Of a stretch of DNA of 64,000 bases, positions 29,577 to 38,667 are shown in pieces. Under the pieces are notes generated by a model that did not search any database, had not been told where the DNA came from, and saw only the letters and a list, made by a program, of their open reading frames with translations. The stretch comes from Zygotorulaspora mrakii (Eukaryota; Ascomycota; Saccharomycetes; Saccharomycetales; Saccharomycetaceae). The stretch's first letter is position 1. The number at the start of each line of letters is the position of its first letter. The position numbers were made by a program, and so were the translations under genes. The DNA lies in the NCBI RefSeq assembly GCF_013402915.1, contig NC_050720.1, forward strand, positions 744,001-808,000, given 5' to 3'.

Positions 29577-32500
29577 ATGGTTGCTCTCAGCGGCAAAATA
29601 ATTCCACTAGCACATACTATATGTGCTTCAGCCGCTTTTCTCGCAGCGTTAGCTGCAGGCTATAAATTACATTTTCACAAGATAGTGCGCAATGCACATT
29701 ATGGCTATCCAGACGAGTGGTTTCCAAGTGTATCAGCTACTATTGGCGATAGATACCCCGAACGATCGATATTCCAAATTTTGATTGCCTTGACGTCATT
29801 TCCCCGTTTTCTTTTACTACTGGGGCACCTATACTTGAATGGCTCTATCGCCTGTTTTGTCATTGGTGTCATACGTACAGTCACATGTGGAGGCTGGGTA
29901 TACATCACAAGTACCGATGATCATGATATTCATGACATTTTTATGATTTCCTACATTGTGCTAACTCTTCCGTGGGATATAATGATCACTCGGAAAACTA
30001 CACAGGCTAAATTGGCAAAGGGTATAACAGCTTCAGCTTTTTTTGCTACTCTGGTGCCGCTACTCTATTGGTACTACCAACATCAAGTTAAACATATAGC
30101 TGGAGCATACTCGGTTTACGCATATTTCGAGTGGTCTCTCATAGGTTTGGACATCGCATTTGATGCTCTCTCGTATTCAGACTTTGAAAACCTGATTGTT
30201 GATCTGTCTTACGAAATATCTGATAATGGTACTACTTTTTTCAAATTCGATAAATTGAAATCGCCCAAGCCTCAGTCAATAAGTCAAGGTGACACATCGT
30301 TATCCTGTGATGAACAAGAGTACGTTGAAGACTCGGAGGCAGAAATCACAGCTGATACCACGATTGCTGATGTTATACGTTCCAACGATGAGGAAATTGA
30401 AATAGTGTTTGAAAAGACGGAAAAGATAACAGTACTTCCTGACATGAGTCGAGCTCCCTCTTATGATTCCTTTTTGTACATCCTCACCAACACCTTTAAT
30501 TCTTTCATGTTCTGGACTGCGATGACGTCTTTAACTTGTAGTATATGGTATTTTCCTCTATGGTATATGGGAATATCTGGATATGAAGCTGCTATGCTAT
30601 TCTTTTTGGGACCAATTGTCCTATATATTCCCTTTATGCCAACGGTGATATACCAATACGGTGTTTTGTTGAGCGGGATAATTGGCATTGGATCACATTT
30701 CATAGGCTCACCTGAAACTCGTTTGATTGTTCAAGGTGTTGGTACCGCAATAACCGTCGCGACATTTGTTTTGAACTTGAAATCACTTTTAAACAGGCAA
30801 ATCAATGGTTCATTCACTATTACATGGGTGTTTGGATTAGTTTTGTCTGTTGCGATTAAAATGGGTTGTTACAGTAATAATCCCTTATGGCCTATCATGA
30901 ATGCAGAAAATGGTGGTTATAACAAAACAGGCCTAGTACTTGTCACTTTTTTCGGTTTGTTGTCACCTTATGTCAATTCAGTTCACTTCATGGAGGCAGA
31001 AGATATTGAGGCAGAAGTTACTGCCTCTGAAAAGAAAGTATCTTTTCTCACAAGACTTTTCTTGAGTTTGGGTTTTGGATCGCTCATTTTTAGTATCCAT
31101 CAACTATTGACGGATGCGTCAACTGTCATATATTGGTCCTGGGAAGGTTGGGGAGAGAATTCACAGGGTCCACTTTCATGGCCTTGGAGTGGTTTGACTT
31201 GTACTGTGATGCTTCTTGCAGGTATTTCCTCTCTAAGATTTTCAAATTTCTCATTATTTCCTGCATTCCTGCTGTCTGTCTCTACGGCAATCCTGTGCAT
31301 TCGAGACATTACGCAGTGGACTAAATACATATTTGGCGGTTTACTCTATGCTACATCAATTATTTGGCTCCTTCCATCGTATTTTGTCGCATTGCCCCTA
31401 ACTGGATCCCTTGCTGTTTTTGTGTGGGGTTGTCTACTTTATATTATACTTGTACTTGCACACGTTTGGGTAGTTGCTTACGCATTCGTACCAGGGGGGT
31501 GGCTGTTAAGGGAGAGGATTGAATATGTTTTAGCCTTTTCTTCCTTTTGTATTGTGTTAGGTGCCTTATCAATTCAGTTTTCTGGCCCCTTTACTAAGTT
31601 AAGGAACTTTGATAGAGATTTGAGCCCAAAGTTTTACAAGATAGTCTCTTACTTCGCCTTCACCATCATTTCATTGATTGGTTTTTTCACATATAACTTG
31701 AGACCAACAGGAATTCCCCAACCATACCACCCTGATTCAAAATTAATAACCGCTGGTATATGGACTATACATTTTGGCCTTGATAACGATATGTGGGCTT
31801 CTGAAGATGGTATGCAATTCTTGATTAAAGAAATGGAATTAGATGTTGTTGGTCTATTGGAAACGGATACACAGCGAATTACAATGGGCAACAGAGACTT
31901 TTCGAGTAAGTTAGGACACGATTTGAATATGTATTCCGATTTCGGACCAGGTCCAAATAAGCATACATGGGGTTGCATGTTATTATCTAAATTCCCTATC
32001 ATCAATTCAACACACCATTTGCTACCTTCTCCAAATGGGGAGTTAGCACCTGCGATTTATGCTACCTTAAAAACATATGATGATATTCTAGTTGACGTTT
32101 TTGTTTTCCATGGTGGTCAGGAGGAGGATGACGAAGATCGAAGATTACAAAGTGAAAAATTAGCTGAACTGATGGGTAATACAGACCGTCCGGCGATTTT
32201 GCTAAGTTATTTGGTTACACATCCACATAGAGGCTATTACAACAACTTTGTGAGTGAAGCATCAGGTATGCACGATATTGATCCTGCAGACGATGATAGA
32301 TGGTGCGAATATATTCTATACAAAAAATTAAAGAGGACGGGCTATGCAAGAGTTACTAGAGGTACCATCACGGATACAGAAATGCAGATTGGTAAATTTC
32401 AAGTATTGACTGAAGAACAGGTGACTCAGTACGGTGACTCTCTATATGAGTTCAACAAGTCGGACTATACACCCAATGGTGACCTGGAGTTCCCGAATAA

Positions 32501-32591
32501 ATTTAATGATGAAGGTGAAAGAGGCCACCGTTATCATGTTTTCGATAAGCCTTTGTATTATGAAGTGCCCGATGGAAGTGTTAAAAAATGA
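29577..32591 (+). CDS. CWH43: GPI-anchor lipid remodelling protein Cwh43
   Basis: 1004 residues from the ATG at 29577 (the frame opens 18 bp earlier at a TTG). It is the orthologue of S. cerevisiae YCR017C/Cwh43 (953), which replaces the lipid of GPI anchors with ceramide in the ER. The N-terminal half is multi-spanning (PGAP2-like region) and starts with the conserved GKIIPLAHT; a hydrophilic acidic loop follows at about 230-290, then many more spans to about 720. The C-terminal ~270 residues form a soluble endonuclease/exonuclease/phosphatase-fold domain ([31 protein letters not shown]). It is transcribed towards the minus-strand ORF at 32635 with only 43 bp between stops. Confidence 0.96.
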   Translation: MVALSGKIIPLAHTICASAAFLAALAAGYKLHFHKIVRNAHYGYPDEWFPSVSATIGDRYPERSIFQILIALTSFPRFLLLLGHLYLNGSIACFVIGVIRTVTCGGWVYITSTDDHDIHDIFMISYIVLTLPWDIMITRKTTQAKLAKGITASAFFATLVPLLYWYYQHQVKHIAGAYSVYAYFEWSLIGLDIAFDALSYSDFENLIVDLSYEISDNGTTFFKFDKLKSPKPQSISQGDTSLSCDEQEYVEDSEAEITADTTIADVIRSNDEEIEIVFEKTEKITVLPDMSRAPSYDSFLYILTNTFNSFMFWTAMTSLTCSIWYFPLWYMGISGYEAAMLFFLGPIVLYIPFMPTVIYQYGVLLSGIIGIGSHFIGSPETRLIVQGVGTAITVATFVLNLKSLLNRQINGSFTITWVFGLVLSVAIKMGCYSNNPLWPIMNAENGGYNKTGLVLVTFFGLLSPYVNSVHFMEAEDIEAEVTASEKKVSFLTRLFLSLGFGSLIFSIHQLLTDASTVIYWSWEGWGENSQGPLSWPWSGLTCTVMLLAGISSLRFSNFSLFPAFLLSVSTAILCIRDITQWTKYIFGGLLYATSIIWLLPSYFVALPLTGSLAVFVWGCLLYIILVLAHVWVVAYAFVPGGWLLRERIEYVLAFSSFCIVLGALSIQFSGPFTKLRNFDRDLSPKFYKIVSYFAFTIISLIGFFTYNLRPTGIPQPYHPDSKLITAGIWTIHFGLDNDMWASEDGMQFLIKEMELDVVGLLETDTQRITMGNRDFSSKLGHDLNMYSDFGPGPNKHTWGCMLLSKFPIINSTHHLLPSPNGELAPAIYATLKTYDDILVDVFVFHGGQEEDDEDRRLQSEKLAELMGNTDRPAILLSYLVTHPHRGYYNNFVSEASGMHDIDPADDDRWCEYILYKKLKRTGYARVTRGTITDTEMQIGKFQVLTEEQVTQYGDSLYEFNKSDYTPNGDLEFPNKFNDEGERGHRYHVFDKPLYYEVPDGSVKK

Positions 32592-32634
32592 AAGGAATAA
32601 TATTTAATTTATCAAATTTAGATGTTCGTAATTT

Positions 32635-33123
32635 TTAATTTGACATACTGATATCATTATCATTCTTGGTCAATTTGTTCATGTCAACAAACTGTGTGGC
32701 CTCAACTTCCTCCACAATCAAGTTGCTGAGAGGGTTTGAGAGAAGTTCGTGAGTCACTGGATGAAACTCCAGTCGCTCAAATTCTTGAGGCCCCACATAA
32801 TTCGTCACTTCAATATCTTCGATAATGATATTTGAGCTGCTTGGTAAAGATCTAGTTAGATTATAGTCTTGACCTTTAATTGTAAGCCAAAGGTCCAAAC
32901 ATCGTTGGACTGCTTCTGGATCTGTTAAATTCGCATCATAGTTTTCCCATTGACTGAAAGTTTGTCGACATTTTGAGAGCGCTATTCCTCTCAGTTTTTC
33001 ATTTAGTGCAATTGACTTGTAAAAAGGAAGCAGAAGTTCCGAATATGATTTGGGAATAACTTGCGTATTAGTGAATGAATTAAGCAAGCTCTGCAGCTTC
33101 TCAGATGTATGCTCCAGAGTCAT
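32635..33123 (-). CDS. Unrecognised 162-residue protein
   Basis: A clean 162-residue ORF between CWH43 and the YCR016W orthologue, where S. cerevisiae has no gene. It is helical and Leu-rich in the first ~90 residues (KLQSLLNSF, YSELLLPFYKSI, RCLDLWLTI). An acidic, beta-prone half follows with two similar phrases (IIIEDIEVTNYV near 97-108 and LIVEEVEATQFV near 137-148). No signal peptide or membrane span. The internal near-repeat and the sustained frame argue for a true coding gene. It could be a small kinetochore or chromatin subunit by general style, but nothing specific supports that. Confidence 0.7.
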   Translation of the reverse strand: MTLEHTSEKLQSLLNSFTNTQVIPKSYSELLLPFYKSIALNEKLRGIALSKCRQTFSQWENYDANLTDPEAVQRCLDLWLTIKGQDYNLTRSLPSSSNIIIEDIEVTNYVGPQEFERLEFHPVTHELLSNPLSNLIVEEVEATQFVDMNKLTKNDNDISMSN

Positions 33124-33447
33124 CTATTTCCAGATCACACAGCTAACATTCTTTGATTTGCCTTAAATATCTTGAAATATCGTTTGCAGGCATTTCATTA
33201 CATAATCTCAGCCTGCGATTCTAAGGCACCGAAAATGTTGTGGAATTATGCTGTAAAACGCGATACGCACAGGAATAAGTAATGTTTCAACTGGAATAAT
33301 GTGTCGAATGACAGTTGTTTTTATGGCGTATTTATCTATTATTATACAGTTTTTATAAGCTGGATACCATTGAGACTCGCTCCTATGATAACCGCAGGAG
33401 TTGTGAGTTTGATGGAATTTGACGGAATTTGATGGAGTTCGATAAAG
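33124..33447. other. Spacer with short GATGGAATTT repeats
   Basis: 324 bp between two minus-strand genes. Near 33408-33440 the phrase (G)ATGGAATTTGA/CGGAATTTGATGGAGTTCGA repeats about three times. No gene is seen. Confidence 0.4.
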
Positions 33448-34281
33448 TTAGAAATTCTTTAATTCAATTAACTTGCCATCTTTCTCGTCAAGTTTCCAAA
33501 TCCCAAGCAGCTTCACGCATCGCGATACGATATCTTTGTTTGGGGGTACTATTAGTTCTTCTTTCTCAGCATCAGATTTTTGCTCTTTCTTTCCGTCACT
33601 TTCATTTTTCTGTTCTTCTGTGCTGTCTTCCTTTTCGTCAGCTTCAACAATATGTTTGATATTTTCTTCTTCTTTTTCTGCAAAGTCGTTCCACTCCTTG
33701 ACCTTATCCCAACATTTACTTGTTAAGCTATTTCTCAGGAAGTCACTCTTTAAATCTGCAAAATAATTCATTAAAATATCATCATATTCAACTGGAATTT
33801 CTGAAATAGTAAAAAAATGCTTAATTAACCAGTTTTGCTTTTGTTTTGAGAATTTCCAGATCTCGATGACTGTATCTTTCTTTTTTCTGTCATCTAACAT
33901 ATGTTTGGGGTAATTACTTTGAACATTGGGTAGAGCATGCAATTCTTTTGGTATTTCATCTGAGATTTTATGCAAGTGGAATTCGATCAGGTAACGTAGT
34001 TGATCCTTCAAAACCGTCTTTGCTCTTTTGTCTTCTCTTTCTTCTTTGGTCAATTTATCTCTTCTCCTGTTAGCATCAGCTTTTTTCTTCGTGATTTTTT
34101 TGCTCGTTTCCAGACTCCTACCATTTATGATACGCTTCTTTTCCTTCTTCGTCAATGTTCCAGTTGCTAAATGGGTGGTTACGTTCAGAGGATCTTCATC
34201 TATAAAGTCGTTGTCTTCAGTTTTGCCCTGCTGCTGTTTTATCACAATCCTTTGCCAAGCCGGTATGTGTTGATCAGTCAT
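33448..34281 (-). CDS. Nucleolar WKF-domain protein (YCR016W orthologue)
   Basis: 277 residues, orthologue of S. cerevisiae YCR016W (290), a nucleolar protein that co-purifies with pre-ribosomes. The WKF domain is visible around DTVIEIWKFSKQKQNW (about 135-150) after a strongly basic region (KKEKKRI, SKKITKKKADANRRR). A Glu/Lys-rich stretch lies near 205-245 before a conserved C-terminal segment. Molecular function is unknown; a role in ribosome biogenesis is inferred from localisation of the homologue. Confidence 0.88.
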   Translation of the reverse strand: MTDQHIPAWQRIVIKQQQGKTEDNDFIDEDPLNVTTHLATGTLTKKEKKRIINGRSLETSKKITKKKADANRRRDKLTKEEREDKRAKTVLKDQLRYLIEFHLHKISDEIPKELHALPNVQSNYPKHMLDDRKKKDTVIEIWKFSKQKQNWLIKHFFTISEIPVEYDDILMNYFADLKSDFLRNSLTSKCWDKVKEWNDFAEKEEENIKHIVEADEKEDSTEEQKNESDGKKEQKSDAEKEELIVPPNKDIVSRCVKLLGIWKLDEKDGKLIELKNF

Positions 34282-34981
34282 TATATCTAGTACCTGACGC
34301 TATTTTTGGGATCGCGAACTAATGTAATGAGTACTATGCTATGTATAGTGAAATCCTTATAATGAAGGATACATGGGCATCAACCTCATCGCATATTGAT
34401 CTTGACTAACTATCTCAAAAATTTTCGGAACACCCAAACCTTACATTCAAATAGACGAAATAAAGTCACTATATATTTATTGCACTTATATGATAAGATC
34501 TAGGGCACGTCATCAAATATCAAGTACATCCACTTTCAAACTGTTACCATGATTACTTCCAAGATGCTACAGGAATTTGACTTCTTAACAAATTCGCTGC
34601 TTTTGATCTATATAAATATATTTTGAAAAAATGACAACAAAAGAATAAATTGGTTTCTTCAAACCGCCATCTATATATTCTATTGCTAGAGTAGTGTATT
34701 CTCGTTTTTGTCCAAGATGTGATTGGCAATCTCTTTTTTGTTTATTCATACAGTTTTCTGTCGGTTGCTTCTAGACTAAATGTTCAACATTAAAAGCATC
34801 AAACAATACATAAAAAAAAAATACCGACTAATTGATTTAAGCACACTAACATAACACCATCAACCAACAGATATAGGGTTGTGGAATTACAGCTTAAGAA
34901 TCAGGAAGGTGGAATTGGCTGTGATTGATTAAGAGCTTATTAGTTTTGAAAAAATAAATATGACACATTGAAAAAAAATAA
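34282..34981. other. Spacer between YCR016W orthologue and tRNA-Leu
   Basis: 700 bp, A/T-rich, holding the promoter of the minus-strand gene. In S. cerevisiae the box H/ACA snoRNA snR33 lies in the interval between CTO1 and YCR016W; this region or 35.9-37.1 kb could hold a counterpart, but I could not identify it by eye. Confidence 0.35.
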
Positions 34982-35065
34982 TGAAGGATGCGAGGTTCGA
35001 ACTCGCGCGGACAACCGTCCAACAGATCTTAAGTCTGCCGCCTTAGACCACTCGGCCAACCCTCC
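34982..35065 (-). tRNA. tRNA-Leu (anticodon TAA)
   Basis: Minus-strand 84-nt type II tRNA: acceptor GGAGGGT/ATCCTTC, anticodon loop CTTAAGA (TAA), long variable arm (TTGGACGGTTGTCCGC) and B-box GTTCGAACC. It matches S. cerevisiae tRNA-Leu(UAA) essentially base for base; no intron. Confidence 0.97.
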
Positions 35066-35191
35066 ATGTTCTGTGATTGATCTTTTAAATATATCAGAAT
35101 AATTTATAACATTCACACAAAAAAAAGTGCTATTTCTCCTTGCATATTATACTGTTTAAATAAAACTTGATTATAGTATTACTATTTGGAA

Positions 35192-35701
35192 ATATCTGGA
35201 AAAAATGTTTTCTTCGGCGTTGTCGATAGTAACTTGGTTTGACATTGATGATAATACTATGATATTCAATTATAGAGATATATAATTCCTTGGTTTTCTA
35301 TATCATGAATTGAGATAAAACTGATTGAACTTGGATTAATATCTGGAAAATACGTCAGTATTTATACCTAGCATTTCGCACCTATTGAACCATAAGAGAG
35401 GACGACGAGTGAAGAATTTTCATCGTCATCACACCATTTCTAGTCCCATAGAATCCACAGTACAACTGTTATTTCTTGTTCCATGCCATAGACTCCTTCG
35501 TAGTCAGACTCCTGAGTTGTAAACGTCTCGCGATAGACTGTCATCCGATATCTTTCCAGTATCGATTGACATTCTGTTAGGGCTTTATCTGACTTCGTTT
35601 ATTTTATTTTACGAACCAATTGTCTTATTTCTAATTCTTATAAGAGATCTCTTCCATATATCTTACTTCTCTCGCAATACGATCCAGATTTCAACAATAT
35701 C
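35192..35701 (-). mobile_element. Solo LTR (500 bp) with ATATC target-site duplication
   Basis: The LTR occupies 35197-35696 on the minus strand (TGTTGAAATC ... TTTTTTCCA). It is flanked by perfect 5-bp repeats ATATC at 35192-35196 and 35697-35701, the signature of an integrated element reduced to one LTR by recombination. It lies 132 bp upstream of the tRNA-Leu 5' end. On its minus strand it ends in the same short gag-start frame as the other LTRs. These boundaries define the LTR ends used for the other copies. Confidence 0.92.
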
Positions 35702-36010
35702 ACAACACTATTACCAATGGCTAACCAATCTAGCATGAACAACTTCGAAGTTAATTACTCTCAAAAAAACTGCACCTATTGTTCTATAAAAGAGAGAAAA
35801 CAGGGTGAAGAATATTCACTGCCATCCGCTAATCATGCTGCTAGGACACCCAAATTTTGGGCTGTTTTCTTAATTCATTCCGTAGGTTTCTCTGTTGTCA
35901 GATTCCTGAATTGTGAATGACTTGCATCATAGGATATCAGTCAGGTACCCTTAACGATTGATTGATACTCTGTTATAGCTTCTTCTGGTACTATTTCAAT
36001 ATTAAATTTT
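35702..36010. repeat. Older LTR remnants flanking the young LTR
   Basis: 35702-35760, plus strand, matches the 3' end of an LTR including a diverged gag-start ATG (MANQSSMNNFE at 35717). Immediately beyond, about 35880-36010 matches minus-strand LTR 5' blocks (GTCAGATTCCTGAATTGT, GATATCAGTCAGG, CTCTGTTATAGCTTC). The 500-bp LTR therefore appears to have inserted into an existing, decayed LTR landscape. Boundaries are approximate. Confidence 0.6.
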
Positions 36011-37182
36011 GAATCGCATAATTCTGGATCTTCGGCTCCCTCAAGATAAGCACCTATTCCGACAAGTTTGGCCAGAGTGTAGCCATGTGGATGATGGCTA
36101 AGATACAAATCACATCTCTTCCATGAGAACCAAAAGAGGGCTATTTTTGTGCGAAACTGTAAAGATTCTACTTTGGCTCATGGCAATACAATGGCTGAGA
36201 TAAGTTAGTTTTTCGCCTGCTTTTATTGTATAGTCTGTTTGAAATAATGTTAACAGTTAGCCAGCGGAAACACTTTTCATTCACAATCTTTTATAACTGC
36301 AAGTGAACCTAAAAGTGTGAAGCGGGCTACATTGAAATATCTGGTGCTTGGCGGTTATGGACTTAGGAACTAATCATATACCTCGAGATGGGATGAGCTC
36401 CTGGAGTAAACCTGCAAGTAAGCTATAAAAAGCGTGACTGAGCAATAGCATCGCAAATATCTATAACGGGGGTTATAGTGCCACTAAGCAGTCTTTGCGT
36501 CTTGTACTCGTAATATTGAATAGCAGAAACAAGTTAACCGCGGATTCTTAGCCCTATTCATATACATTGTGTGGTTTAATGAGCATGACAACTCTCAAAC
36601 TATATTCCCACCGTTCTAGACTCACTAAAAAATCGGAACAAGCACCATATTTGAAGCAGATGATGTATTTGTGGTAGCCAAAGGTATTTAGCTTCGATGC
36701 AATAATTCTAACTGCCTGACACACCGGTAAACATTACTGTCAAACTATATCATGAATAACGTAACACAATTATGATCTTGATATATTTTGCCCAAAAAAA
36801 AATTCGAACAAAACCTTCATATTACTCGTAACTCTTTTGCACTTTTCAAACAAAGTAACTTCATATTGCACAATTACATCAGTGGAGTGTTGTTGATACT
36901 TGATTATACTCCACGATGTGCATTTTTTTAATAATTGTAGCATAGATTAAACTAGTTAATTACACCGAGTTTGAGTCGGTCCCTTGTCACTAGTGAAACC
37001 GCAAAGGAAGAAGAATATCATGTGTAGTTATTCTATAGAGAGTTCTTTTCTGTCTTAGGATGGACCTTTTGGTTTTTCACTGTGTTCCACTTGGGGTTGA
37101 CATAGAAGTGTGTGAATATATCTTAACATGCGTAAATTTTTTCCGTTCTATTGAAGTGGTCAGTAGAGACCTATCTCACGAA
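36011..37182. other. CTO1 upstream region
   Basis: 1.17 kb without a recognised gene. A perfect small hairpin (CTATAAC, loop GGGG, GTTATAG) is at 36461-36478. It holds the CTO1 promoter. A conserved snoRNA is possible but not identified. Confidence 0.4.
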
Positions 37183-38127
37183 ATGAAAGACATCATCATC
37201 TCTGACTTCGACGACACGATTACATCAAGGGATACCATTAGTCTTCTGGGTGAACTACCTTACCTAATCAACCCACTCTTAAACCCAAAGTGGTCCTACT
37301 TTCAGGATGCTTACATGAGCAATTATCATAAATTCCAAAAGAATCCGCAAGCATTTGGAGCTCAATTCGCTGGTGGAAGAACTTTCCCTTTGCTGTGCTC
37401 CTCGAATGAAACAGTAACGAGTGCCAATTTTTACACCCTCTTTGCTACTGAGATACGGTACCAGCAAGATAGAAGATTATTGGAAATGACCAGTACGGAA
37501 GAGATGACGAAACGGGGTTTATTCAAGGGAATAACGCATAGTGACATATGCCGTTATGTAGAGTATGATCCACGAATCGGAGCATCCCTATTACGAAATG
37601 GCTTCATGGAATTTATCTCTTCACTTGATAGCAGCGAATTTTATATAATTTCTATCAACTGGTCCAAAGAATTCATTCATGAGGTGGTCGGGACCTCAAA
37701 TATTGAAGCATCCAACATTTTCTGCAACGAGCTGATTTCCCAAAATGGGATCTATACAGGTAAATTCTCAAATCAAATATTAGCAGGTTCGGATAAATTA
37801 CACGAGTTGGAAAAACTACTTAGAAAGCATCAATCTGACGAAACAGATAATCGATTTTGGTATATTGGTGACAGTGAAACAGATCTTTTATCTATACTGC
37901 ATCCCAAGGTCAATGGTCTCTTACTGCTAGACCCTGAATCAGAAAAAAAAAAGCTCATGAAACTTGCTACCGAGGTTCTTGGAATCCCATTAAATGAGCT
38001 AAAACTATATGTGCAAGATAAAAATGTGCTCCATATGAAATGTTTTAGCAAGGAAAACGGAAACGGATTTTTTTTGGTCAAATCATGGTTCGCAATACAA
38101 GAATTAGTTCGACCCAGGTCAACGTAA
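37183..38127 (+). CDS. CTO1: HAD-superfamily phosphatase-like protein Cto1
   Basis: 314 residues from the ATG at 37183, matching S. cerevisiae YCR015C/Cto1 (317). HAD motif I is FDDT in IIISDFDDTIT right at the N-terminus. A later HAD motif III/IV region is WYIGDSETDLLSI (about 223-235). In S. cerevisiae it is linked genetically to cold tolerance; the substrate is unknown. An upstream in-frame ATG at 37060 would add 41 residues (Cys-rich, hydrophobic) that the family lacks, so it is not used. It precedes POL4 in the same orientation, as in S. cerevisiae. Confidence 0.92.
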   Translation: MKDIIISDFDDTITSRDTISLLGELPYLINPLLNPKWSYFQDAYMSNYHKFQKNPQAFGAQFAGGRTFPLLCSSNETVTSANFYTLFATEIRYQQDRRLLEMTSTEEMTKRGLFKGITHSDICRYVEYDPRIGASLLRNGFMEFISSLDSSEFYIISINWSKEFIHEVVGTSNIEASNIFCNELISQNGIYTGKFSNQILAGSDKLHELEKLLRKHQSDETDNRFWYIGDSETDLLSILHPKVNGLLLLDPESEKKKLMKLATEVLGIPLNELKLYVQDKNVLHMKCFSKENGNGFFLVKSWFAIQELVRPRST

Positions 38128-38667
38128 ATAGAGACTGCGGCTAAGATTCACAATAATGTAATAGCTATAATGATTGAGCCAAGGTGAAACTCACTTGATG
38201 TTACTCGTTCCTCAGATACTCGAAATATTCCCCTACCGATCCACCCTCTCGCAAGACTCGAACATGCTTTTCAGTGTTATTCTATGATGTAAAGACACGG
38301 TTATCACTATATATCAGAACCTATTTGCATTACCGCAATTCAAACAAGCTCTTCCAGTACATGGGACTAGGACCGCTTCATCTCTTAAACCCAATTCATA
38401 ATATGAAATACCTCGTTATTTTTGAAATAGCAGAGCAAGCAGTTTCATGGGTTGCGATTGATTTCTTAAAGAACAATTTTACTTTATAGCTGCGCCATAC
38501 AGTTTTACTGTTTGTGACGTTTTTAGTTTCTGCCTGTTGGTTGAAAAACAGTGGTCAAAAAACAGTGAATATAATAAAAAATGATTTCTTATATAAAAAA
38601 GGAGGTATCAAAGAGCAGCTGTCGTTCACCCATATGAGGGTTTCTTCGGCACTCAGAGGTAGTATAA
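38128..38667. other. CTO1-POL4 spacer
   Basis: 540 bp between two plus-strand genes. A 71-codon open frame near 38274-38489 has no recognisable match and is not called. Contains the POL4 promoter. Confidence 0.4.

Noticed and set aside
35717..35920. 67-codon ORF beginning MANQSS
   Set aside because: Its start is the terminal gag-start region of a diverged LTR and the rest runs through LTR debris; recorded as repeat, not gene.
37060..37182. Upstream in-frame ATG extending CTO1 by 41 residues
   Set aside because: The extra residues are absent from the family, and the later ATG gives the usual length and places the HAD motif at the N-terminus.
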